This document shows positions 1 to 6,003 of a stretch of 25,585 nt of DNA, one piece after another. A program made the translations under genes and the position numbers. Source of the DNA: a virus. A model generated the notes under the pieces. That model was not told the origin of the DNA and made no database searches. It saw nothing but the letters and a program-made list of their open reading frames with translations. The stretch spans positions 1 through 25,585 of IMG/VR virus record IMGVR_UViG_3300009419_000931; one strand, given 5' to 3'. Each line of letters starts with the position of its first letter. The first letter of the stretch is position 1.

Positions 1-453
1 GTAACAGTAGTAGTAGGTGCTGATCAAGTTAATGCTTTCCAATACCTAGTGCGTCCAGATAAGTCTGGTGTTGAACCGTATAAACAATTTGGCTTAGACA
101 GCATGAACGTTATTGCTCGTCAAGAAACAAATGACCCTAGCAAAGATGAAGAAGGTCCACGTGCTACGCCAATGCGTCAAGCACTAATTGATCCTAACAT
201 GAATGACCAAGAGAAATTTGCAGTATGGCGTGATGCAATGAGTCCTGAACTAAGTGATCAAGAAGTACGCACTTTGATGGCCACTGCATTACAGCGTATG
301 CAAGATTTTAGTAAACCTAAGCCAAGAGTAAAAAAAGAAAAAGCAGTTGGTGAAGAAGCCGCAGGTGTTGGCATTGTTACAAAACAAAACACAACTGCCG
401 ACGTTGGTCCTGGCACATTAAACAAAATGCTTAAGGCATTTAGATTAAGATGA
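1..453 (+). CDS. Nucleotidyltransferase-like protein, C-terminal part (5' end outside window)
   Basis: The frame is open from base 1, so the gene starts upstream and only about 150 C-terminal residues are seen. The first residues (VVVGADQVNAFQYL) fit the strand and helix after the central nucleotide-binding half of HIGH-superfamily (cytidylyltransferase / NMN adenylyltransferase-like) phage proteins. The later stretch around GPRATPMRQAL sits where such proteins carry the ISST-x-x-R-like motif (here ATPMR). This is followed by a short helical region and a lysine-rich tail. The catalytic H-x-G-H motif would lie upstream and cannot be checked. The stop overlaps the start of the next gene (ATGA), so the two are probably translated together. 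The family is inferred; a structural protein with a similar fold is possible. Confidence 0.55.
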   Translation, partial: VTVVVGADQVNAFQYLVRPDKSGVEPYKQFGLDSMNVIARQETNDPSKDEEGPRATPMRQALIDPNMNDQEKFAVWRDAMSPELSDQEVRTLMATALQRMQDFSKPKPRVKKEKAVGEEAAGVGIVTKQNTTADVGPGTLNKMLKAFRLR

Positions 454-743
454 AACAATATAGGATTACTACTGATCATCTAAATCAGGATAGTTCTGAT
501 GATTGCTATCTAGATCCTAATGATCCCATTCACGAATTAAAAGCAATCCAGCATTTAGCTGGGTTAGGCAGCACTGCAAGACTACAAGAATATAGAGGTT
601 TGCAGGGTAGCAACATTAGTGGTACAGGCGATAACAAAGGCCAACTAATGAAGCAAAATAATATAAAGCCCGGAACCCCAGAATGGTTTCAGCTTTGGTT
701 TAGTTTACCTTATATGACTGGCGAAAAGCCTGTTGGTAAGTAA
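450..743 (+). CDS. Conserved small phage protein, unknown function
   Basis: A 97-residue acidic to neutral protein whose ATG overlaps the upstream stop (ATGA at 450-453). It has two recognisable patches: DPNDPIHELKAIQHLAGL near residues 22-39, and a C-terminal aromatic patch PGTPEWFQLWFSLPYMTGE near residues 74-92. From memory, both patches recur in small proteins of marine T4-like phages. No enzyme motif, signal peptide or membrane segment is visible. It lies between a nucleotidyltransferase-like gene and the endolysin, so a role in the late or virion block is plausible but not shown. Confidence 0.65.
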   Translation: MKQYRITTDHLNQDSSDDCYLDPNDPIHELKAIQHLAGLGSTARLQEYRGLQGSNISGTGDNKGQLMKQNNIKPGTPEWFQLWFSLPYMTGEKPVGK

Positions 744-746
744 CCA

Positions 747-754
747 AATAAATA
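747..754 (+). promoter_or_regulatory. Candidate T4-type late promoter (AATAAATA) before the endolysin
   Basis: AATAAATA followed by CACT matches the T4 late consensus TATAAATA at 7 of 8 positions. It sits 21 bases before the endolysin start in the short gap after the previous gene. A late promoter is the expected control for a lysis gene. T4-style initiation about 6 bases downstream would leave a very short leader that just includes the GGAG at 764-767. The motif is AT-rich and could occur by chance. Confidence 0.4.
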
Positions 755-774
755 CACTACATTGGAGAACAAAT

Positions 775-1407
775 ATGGAATTTGATTTTGATTTCACTTT
801 AGAAAAACTTGCGGCATGCTTACATAAGAACAAAAACCCACAACCTTGGTTTGAAGCATTAAACAAGTACTTGCCACAGTTTGAAATTAATACGCCTGCT
901 CGTGTTGCTGGCTTTGTAGCACAGTGTCAACATGAAAGTGCTGATTTTACTATCCTACAAGAAAACTTAAATTACAGCGCAAAAGGCCTTAACGGTACAT
1001 TCCGTAAATACTTTGTAACAGAAGAAGTAGCTAAACCCTACGAACGCAAACCAGAAATGATTGCTAATCGTGTGTACAGTGGACGCATGGGTAATGGTCC
1101 AGAAGACTCAGGTGACGGTTGGAAATACCGTGGACGTGGACTAGTTCAGTTGACTGGTAGGTCAAACTACACAGCGTTTAGCCACGATGTATTTGGTGAT
1201 GACCATGTGGTCGAAAATCCAGATTTAGTAGCACACCCAGAGTATGCTACATTGAGTGCTTGCTGGTTCTGGAACAAAAACAAATTAAATCAATGGTGCG
1301 ATGCTGGCGACGTAGTAACACTAAGTAAACGTATCAACGGCGGCACTATTGGACTTGATGACCGTATTGCTCATTGGAATCAAGCATTAGAGATTTTTGA
1401 AAGTTAA
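775..1407 (+). CDS. Endolysin, glycoside hydrolase family 19 type
   Basis: This 210-residue protein is a GH19 (chitinase-fold) lysozyme that would cut the glycan strands of host peptidoglycan at lysis. Visible family features are the catalytic glutamate in CQHESADF (E54), a second acidic residue in ENLNYSA (E63), the substrate-groove motif YRGRGLVQLTGRSNY (residues 118-132), and INGGTIGLDDR (187-197) near the end. The length equals a lone catalytic domain. There is no signal peptide or membrane segment, so release would need a holin, which was not identified here. The ATG at 775 is preferred over an in-frame upstream start because GGAG lies at 764-767. The GH19 call is strong; the lysis role is from family knowledge. 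Confidence 0.92.
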   Translation: MEFDFDFTLEKLAACLHKNKNPQPWFEALNKYLPQFEINTPARVAGFVAQCQHESADFTILQENLNYSAKGLNGTFRKYFVTEEVAKPYERKPEMIANRVYSGRMGNGPEDSGDGWKYRGRGLVQLTGRSNYTAFSHDVFGDDHVVENPDLVAHPEYATLSACWFWNKNKLNQWCDAGDVVTLSKRINGGTIGLDDRIAHWNQALEIFES

Positions 1408-1408
1408 A

Positions 1409-1648
1409 ATGAAGGTCTGGGAAATATTACATGAAGAAGCAACTGCTGGTGCTACAAGTGCCGGCAATATTGCTGCCGTTGTAAGTCCGCACCTTGCTAT
1501 AGGTAGTAAATCACGTAGAAAAAAGTACGGTAAGGGCGGAAACCCCATGCCACCTAAAGCAAAACAGGCTAAGAATAAAGACGGAACTGCTAAAAATGCA
1601 TTGGATATCAAGACCAGCATTTTTGGCGGATCGCCCTTAAAACGCTAA
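1409..1648 (+). CDS. Small basic protein with capsid-targeting-like N-terminus
   Basis: A 79-residue basic protein. The N-terminus MKVWEILHEEATAGATSAGN resembles the short capsid-targeting peptides of T4 internal head proteins, which end in an L/I-x-E cleavage site before a small residue. LHE at residues 7-9 is followed by E-A-T-A-G, so the fit is close but not perfect. The middle is rich in Lys, Arg and Gly, and the C-terminus (NALDIKTSIFGGSPLKR) looks like a conserved short tail. The ATG at 1409 is chosen over an in-frame TTG at 1397. Function is unknown; a DNA-associated internal head protein is an inference from charge and N-terminus. Confidence 0.6.
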   Translation: MKVWEILHEEATAGATSAGNIAAVVSPHLAIGSKSRRKKYGKGGNPMPPKAKQAKNKDGTAKNALDIKTSIFGGSPLKR

Positions 1649-1651
1649 ATA
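1645..1651 (+). promoter_or_regulatory. Candidate late-promoter-like motif (CTAAATA)
   Basis: CTAAATA lies over the stop codon of the preceding gene and is followed by TACTATAAACGGAG, which leads into the RBS of the 361-residue protein at 1673. It matches T4 TATAAATA at 6 of 8 positions. The same heptamer recurs in several other gene junctions (5918, 9459, 16771, 19128). Weak by itself. Confidence 0.28.
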
Positions 1652-1672
1652 TACTATAAACGGAGTTTAAAC

Positions 1673-2758
1673 ATGCACATCGATATGCAACCACAAATGG
1701 ATAACAGACCAGACAACGAAGGCGCAATGGCCAAAGCTGATCTTTACAAACTAGCAAACTACAGCTTAAAACTATTTAAAATGATGGAGGCCGATGCACA
1801 ACTAGAAGGTTGGGTACAAGCTAAAATTACAAAAGCGGCTGATTATATTGCTTCAGTATACCATTATTTAGAATATGAAATGAAGTTTAGTGAGTACGGA
1901 CAAGCTATCGATAACAATGACGTTTATACTGAATCACAAAAGCGACAACTAAAGAATAAACTCTTAGAAGCTAAAGAAAAGATTAAGGATCTTAAGAAGG
2001 CGCAAGCTGAAAAGGTCAAAAAGAAAGAAAAGAAAGAAGAACTTAGTGAAGCTCGCGCTACTGATAAAAAGAAAGGCGCAGTTACTAAGTCTGAAAAATC
2101 ACAATACTTTGCAAAAACAACAAGTAAAGACGGTAAAACCACTAAAGGTTCTACACATGAAGCTGGTGAAGGCGAAAGTGAAGGCGATGTAAGAGATCGT
2201 GTTGAGCGTGACGCTAGAAGCAAAGGCGAAACAGTTGATAGTTTCCGTAAAAAAGAATTAGACGAAGCTAAGAAAGCTAAAAAAGATTACGATAAAGACG
2301 GTAAAGTAGAATCTGAAAAAGACGAAGTTATTGGTTCACGTCGTAAGGCTGCTGGCCTAGATGAAACCAAAGGCAAAAAGCCAGACTTCTTAGATATGGA
2401 CAAAGATGGCGACAAGAAAGAGCCAATGAAGAAAGCAGTTGCTGATAAGAAAGGTGCTCCTAAGAAAGGTGTAAATCCTTTTGCTAAGACAAATGAAGCT
2501 ACTGATAAGTGCAACCATACTGCTAAAGGTAAATCATGTCCTGTACACGGTTTGAAAGAATGCGGTAGTATGTACGAAGCTAAACCAAGTGCTGGTATGT
2601 CAGCTAAAGAAAAATCAGCTGTTGCTAAAAAAGCAGTTGCTGGTAAAGACATTGGTAAGCCAGGCAAGTCATTCGACAAAGTAGCTAAGGCTGCTGGTGG
2701 TGGTGAGAAAGGTACTAGGATTGCCGCAGCCGCTATGTGGAAAAATCAAGCGAAGTAA
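1673..2758 (+). CDS. Modular Lys-rich virion-associated protein with Ca-binding-like loops and a Cys/His cluster
   Basis: A 361-residue, strongly Lys/Ala/Glu-rich protein. Residues 20-75 form an ordered helical part (around LEGWVQAKITKAADYI) that recalls a widespread protein family of marine T4-like phages. Residues 95-200 look like coiled coil or disorder. D205-x-D207-x-D209-G and D241-x-D243-x-D245-G resemble EF-hand or dockerin calcium loops, but neither has the canonical Glu at position 12. C280-x-H282, C289-P-V-H292 and C297 form a possible metal-binding cluster. The C-terminus (GEKGTRIAAAAMWKNQAK) is a small helical tail. Sites of the form L-x-E before Ala occur at residues 99, 126 and 198, matching the T4 prohead protease consensus. 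RBS CGGAG lies at 1661-1665. The exact role is unknown. Confidence 0.6.
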   Translation: MHIDMQPQMDNRPDNEGAMAKADLYKLANYSLKLFKMMEADAQLEGWVQAKITKAADYIASVYHYLEYEMKFSEYGQAIDNNDVYTESQKRQLKNKLLEAKEKIKDLKKAQAEKVKKKEKKEELSEARATDKKKGAVTKSEKSQYFAKTTSKDGKTTKGSTHEAGEGESEGDVRDRVERDARSKGETVDSFRKKELDEAKKAKKDYDKDGKVESEKDEVIGSRRKAAGLDETKGKKPDFLDMDKDGDKKEPMKKAVADKKGAPKKGVNPFAKTNEATDKCNHTAKGKSCPVHGLKECGSMYEAKPSAGMSAKEKSAVAKKAVAGKDIGKPGKSFDKVAKAAGGGEKGTRIAAAAMWKNQAK

Positions 2759-2760
2759 TC

Positions 2761-4149
2761 ATGGATATTAAAAAAATACTTTCTATTGTTGATGGTCCCG
2801 GTAAGCAAAGTCTTACTGAGAGCAAGAACATGGCCAAAGATATGGTCATGCAACATTATTCGACTCCAACAGTAAATGCTGTTACAAAATATCGTAGCAA
2901 TATTAACGAATACTTTAAAGCAGTTGATACTGAGATGCAGAGTGTATTGGAAGAATCAAAAGAACAAAAGAAAGTAGCAGTAAAAAATATCGTTAATCGT
3001 GTACTAACACGTTTGGACGAAAGCAAAACTGAAAAAGATTCACCAAAGCCACGTAACTTTGTTGCTAAAAATGCAAAGATGGGTGGTGCTGGTCAACACA
3101 AAGACAAAAAGAAAGCTGAGAAGCAGGGCGATGTAAAGCACAAGCAAAAACAGTTTGCTGAAGGTGTGGCGGAAGGCCGCTTTGGTGGCGATGCGTATGC
3201 CCGTGATTATGCTTCCAGTATTGATGGAATGGACGGCAGTGACAAACGTGATTTTAAACGTCGCGAAATGGAACACGAGTTAGGACACGAAACTAACAAC
3301 TATGCTGTTGCTATTAACGGTAAAACTTGGAAAGTGTTTGGAACAAGAAGTCATGCTGAAGCAGTGGCAAATAAAATACAAATGCGTGATCCAGCTAAAA
3401 AAGTAAGTGTACACGAAACTGGTGCACCAGTTAGTGAACAGTTGGCAGAAAGTTATGGAAGTGTTGAAGTTGGTTCACCAGTTAAAGTATACAGTAACGT
3501 ATTAAAGAAAACAGTATTTGGTAAAGTTGTAAAATTACAAGAAGGCCGTGCTTATGTTCAATATAATAATACAAAAATTGTTATGGGGCATCCAATCAAC
3601 GAAGTAGCGGCAGTGGCAGCGCCAGCGGCATCAATGGGCGGGAAGTTGGCAAGTAGGCTAGTTCCTGGATTAGGTTTGGCAGTTAGCGGATACGATGCGT
3701 ATGACCGTGCCAAGAAAGGCGACTATACTGGTGCGGCACTTTCAGGTGCGGCTGGTCTAGCAAGTTTAATTCCAGGTGTTGGAACAGCGGCTTCGATTGG
3801 TTTAACTGGCGCACAGTTAGCTAGAGATTACAAAAAGAAGACTGGTGCATTTGCTCCAGACGAAGCTGAACCAGGACAGGCAGCAACACCCGCTCCGGCT
3901 GGTAAGGGAACAATTCCAAACCCAACTAAATATCCAACAACTGATGCAGAAATTAGAGCATTCCAACAAGCAAAAGGTTTAGCTATTGATGGAAAGATTG
4001 GACCAAAGACACAGGCAGCATTAGATGCGGCTGGAATTAAAAAGCCAGCACAGGCAGCAACGCCCGCACCAACAGGAAGTAATGTGGCAGCGGCTGCGAG
4101 AACAGTTGCCCCGGCTGCTAGTGCTATTGCACAGCGAGCATTGAAATAA
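2761..4149 (+). CDS. Modular phage protein with peptidoglycan-binding domain and hydrophobic Gly/Ala segment
   Basis: A 462-residue protein. The N-terminus (MDIKKILS...QSLTE, cut-like site after E20) resembles a capsid-targeting peptide; further L-x-E/S sites lie at residues 65, 87 and 230. Modules that follow are a Lys-rich linker (GQHKDKKKAEKQGD), a small cassette with NNYAVAINGKTWKVFG (179-194), an SH3/KOW-like strand-rich part (231-280), a glycine-zipper hydrophobic stretch (about 318-352) and a PG_binding_1-like repeat (TDAEIRAFQQAKGLAIDGKI, then GPKTQAALDAAG; 394-425). The last suggests contact with host peptidoglycan. The ATG at 2761 follows the upstream stop by 2 bases. It may be a virion protein acting during DNA entry or an internal head protein; both are inferred. 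Confidence 0.65.
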   Translation: MDIKKILSIVDGPGKQSLTESKNMAKDMVMQHYSTPTVNAVTKYRSNINEYFKAVDTEMQSVLEESKEQKKVAVKNIVNRVLTRLDESKTEKDSPKPRNFVAKNAKMGGAGQHKDKKKAEKQGDVKHKQKQFAEGVAEGRFGGDAYARDYASSIDGMDGSDKRDFKRREMEHELGHETNNYAVAINGKTWKVFGTRSHAEAVANKIQMRDPAKKVSVHETGAPVSEQLAESYGSVEVGSPVKVYSNVLKKTVFGKVVKLQEGRAYVQYNNTKIVMGHPINEVAAVAAPAASMGGKLASRLVPGLGLAVSGYDAYDRAKKGDYTGAALSGAAGLASLIPGVGTAASIGLTGAQLARDYKKKTGAFAPDEAEPGQAATPAPAGKGTIPNPTKYPTTDAEIRAFQQAKGLAIDGKIGPKTQAALDAAGIKKPAQAATPAPTGSNVAAAARTVAPAASAIAQRALK

Positions 4150-4165
4150 TTCAAGGAAAAAGAAA

Positions 4166-5554
4166 ATGGACTTACAAAAATTAATTGCAAAGATGGATCA
4201 AATTGAAGCTAAAGGTATTAACGAAGCTGGTGATCCTGCTGAATATGCTCGTGCTCAAGCGCAAATGGCTAATTTAGAAAAGGCTGCAAAGTATACAGGT
4301 GATGACGAAATTGTTCGTGGTCGTATGGGACTTCCGCCAAAACTTCCTCCAATTGAACAATGGGATGGAAAAATGCCACAACCAACAGGCAAACCTGATT
4401 GGATTGCACAATTAGGTGCTGGCGGCGGAATGCAACAAGCTCAACGAGCCGCTGTTACACAAAATAAGGCCGGTGATACTAGCGCCGCATTTGTTAAAGA
4501 TATGATTGCTAAGATTACTCCTTTATTGGCACAAGCTGAAAAAGAGATGGCTCCTGCGGCAGCTCCAACGGCAGCTCCTGCAACTGAGAATTTTAGAAGT
4601 GGCATTGCTAAAGCATTAACTGAAAGCTTAGGCTATAAGTTAAAAGAAGGTGCAATGGAAGAATTGCAACCATTAATGGCACAAGTAGCAGATATCGATG
4701 ATCCTGCAATCAAACCATTGCAAGACAGATATGCGGCGTTACTGAACAAACCAGCGGCAGGTGCGGCAGGCGGTGCGGCAGGCGGAGCGGCAGGCGGAAA
4801 AACTGTTGATCCAGCTAAACTAAAAAGATTTAAAGAACTGTTAGCTAAACTACAAGGTGCTAACGCACCAGCACAAGCGGCAGCTCCTGCGGCAGCTCCT
4901 GCGGCTACTGACCCAATTAGTGCAAACGCAGTACCAAAAGCAGAAGCACGTTTATCAGAAGCTGAAAAGTATGCTCAACTACGCGATAGATTAATAATGA
5001 TTGAACAACAAGAAGATCAGCAAGTTGATGAATTCTTAGGTGGTTTAGCAAAAGGTGCGGCAGCATTAGGTAAAGGTGTTATGAACGTTGGCAAGAACTT
5101 TGCTGGTGGTTTGCAAGGCGCCGCTACTAGTGGCGGTCGTACTGCCGCTGGTCAGTTTGCTAAAGCAAGTGGTGCGGCAAAAATGGCTAACACAGCAGGC
5201 AAGGTGATTGCTAAGAATCCAGTTAAGACAGCAGTAGCGGCTGGTGGTATTGGTGCGGCAGCTGGTTATGGTCTAAGTGGCGGTAAGCCTGGAGAAACAC
5301 CTCCAGCCCAAGGTGCTACTCCAGTTCCAGGCAAACCAGGTGCTCCAAAAGTACCAGGTGCTCCGGCAGCTCCAACAGCTCCAACAGCTCCAACAGCTCC
5401 AACAGCTCCAGCGGCATTATCTACAGAGGAAGAAGGAGAATTAGGAGTATTAGCTCAAGAGTTTGATGGCCTAATGGGACAAAGTCCTGAGTTAGATGCA
5501 ATGCTTTTACAATATGAAAAATTGCGTCCAGGTGCAATAAACGCACAACCGTAA
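4166..5554 (+). CDS. Ala/Pro/Gly-rich virion-like protein with cleavable-looking N-terminus
   Basis: A 462-residue low-complexity protein. It opens with a 20-residue amphipathic peptide ending GINE before AGDP, again like a T4 capsid-targeting peptide; the cut-like site falls at residue 20, as in its upstream neighbour. Other sites are LTE/S at 153, LKE/G at 161 and LSE/A at 265. Ala-Gly repeats lie at 197-211, a glycine-rich hydrophobic stretch (about 286-370) could insert in or cross a membrane, and a PTA tripeptide repeat lies around 402-415. The C-terminal 40 residues are acidic and helical. RBS AAGGAAAA lies at 4153-4160. The gene ends just before a terminator, so it is last in the late block. 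No enzyme motif was found. Confidence 0.6.
   Translation: MDLQKLIAKMDQIEAKGINEAGDPAEYARAQAQMANLEKAAKYTGDDEIVRGRMGLPPKLPPIEQWDGKMPQPTGKPDWIAQLGAGGGMQQAQRAAVTQNKAGDTSAAFVKDMIAKITPLLAQAEKEMAPAAAPTAAPATENFRSGIAKALTESLGYKLKEGAMEELQPLMAQVADIDDPAIKPLQDRYAALLNKPAAGAAGGAAGGAAGGKTVDPAKLKRFKELLAKLQGANAPAQAAAPAAAPAATDPISANAVPKAEARLSEAEKYAQLRDRLIMIEQQEDQQVDEFLGGLAKGAAALGKGVMNVGKNFAGGLQGAATSGGRTAAGQFAKASGAAKMANTAGKVIAKNPVKTAVAAGGIGAAAGYGLSGGKPGETPPAQGATPVPGKPGAPKVPGAPAAPTAPTAPTAPTAPAALSTEEEGELGVLAQEFDGLMGQSPELDAMLLQYEKLRPGAINAQP
4754..4798 (+). repeat. In-frame Ala-Gly tandem repeat
   Basis: A repeated unit of about 12 bases (GCGGCAGGCGGT/A) occurs three to four times, with the first unit shortened. It encodes the AAGG repeats near residue 200 of the surrounding protein. 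Such a tract can expand or shrink by slippage. Confidence 0.75.
5369..5410 (+). repeat. Perfect 9-bp tandem repeat (GCTCCAACA)n
   Basis: Four perfect copies of GCTCCAACA and a partial fifth lie in frame and encode Ala-Pro-Thr repeats in the C-terminal linker of the 462-residue protein. The copies are identical at the base level, which suggests recent expansion. Confidence 0.9.
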
Positions 5555-5563
5555 TTGGTATTT

Positions 5564-5591
5564 AAAATGGCAGGTAAATCCTGCCATTTTT
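5564..5591 (+). terminator. Rho-independent terminator closing the late block
   Basis: A perfect 11-bp inverted repeat (AAAATGGCAGG / CCTGCCATTTT) with a 5-base loop ends in a run of five T. It lies 10 bases after the stop of the preceding gene and 22 bases before the next promoter. It should separate the late block from the replication block. The A/T symmetry could also allow some function on the minus strand. Confidence 0.9.
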
Positions 5592-5612
5592 ACCTTTAAA
5601 ATTTCTTAGGTG

Positions 5613-5641
5613 TTGACACTGCGAGATAATTAGTATATAAT
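5613..5641 (+). promoter_or_regulatory. Consensus sigma70-type promoter for dsbA and the replication block
   Basis: A perfect TTGACA (5613-5618) and a perfect TATAAT (5636-5641) are separated by 17 bases, the ideal spacing. It follows a terminator and precedes the RBS AAGGAG (5652-5657) of the next gene. A promoter this close to consensus fits an early phage promoter read by unmodified host RNA polymerase. Confidence 0.92.
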
Positions 5642-5663
5642 AGGCTTATACAAGGAGAATTAC

Positions 5664-5921
5664 ATGTCAGGACGTTCATACGGCGCTGAGGAAAAGGCAA
5701 AACTAGAAAGATTAATCAACGAAGGCAGTACAGTATTGCGTGAGATTGAAGATTTAAACGAAGGTCTCAAAGATACTGTTAAGGCAGTTGCAGAAGAATT
5801 AAATATTAAGACTAGCGTTATTAATAAAGCAATTAAAATTGCCCATAAAGGCGATTGGTCTTCACATAATGAAGACTGGGCAGAGATCGAAGCTATTTTA
5901 GATATTACTAAAAAAATCTAA
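5664..5921 (+). CDS. dsbA: DsbA-like double-stranded DNA-binding protein (late transcription)
   Basis: An 85-residue, helix-rich, charged protein. Its pattern (AEEKAKLERLINEG near the start, then VKAVAEELNIKTSVINKAIK at residues 40-59, a short HKGDW turn and an acidic C-terminal helix) fits the DsbA family of T4-like phages. In T4, DsbA binds double-stranded DNA near late promoters. The helix-turn-helix-like centre (EELNIKTSVINKAI) is the likely DNA-contact part. The start is fixed by AAGGAG 7 bases upstream. It is the first gene after a consensus promoter and directly precedes DNA polymerase. The family match is from memory; another small nucleoid or transcription-factor protein is possible. 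Confidence 0.65.
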   Translation: MSGRSYGAEEKAKLERLINEGSTVLREIEDLNEGLKDTVKAVAEELNIKTSVINKAIKIAHKGDWSSHNEDWAEIEAILDITKKI

Positions 5922-5942
5922 ATATAACTATACAGTAAGGTT

Positions 5943-5998
5943 TGACCAGCCACAAATGGTCACATTAGGTGTTTGTCAGCCGAAAATGACATAAGGAG
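5943..5998 (+). promoter_or_regulatory. Tandem operator-like RNA hairpins before the DNA polymerase RBS
   Basis: Hairpin 1 has a 6-bp stem TGACCA/TGGTCA (5943-5948, 5957-5962) and the 8-base loop GCCACAAA. Hairpin 2 has a 5-bp stem TGTCA/TGACA (5974-5978, 5987-5991) and the 8-base loop GCCGAAAA. Hairpin 2 ends one base before the Shine-Dalgarno AAGGAG (5993-5998). A 5-bp stem with an 8-base loop just before the RBS is the architecture of the T4 gp43 translational operator, to which the polymerase binds to repress its own synthesis. The similar loops suggest that one protein binds both. Confidence 0.72.
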
Positions 5999-6003
5999 AA
6001 TAG

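Noticed and set aside
2287-2679. Minus-strand open frame of about 130 codons opposite the Lys-rich protein
   Set aside because: It is an artefact of the codon bias of the + strand gene: no RBS, no family features, Ser/Leu/Ala/Pro-rich shadow composition.
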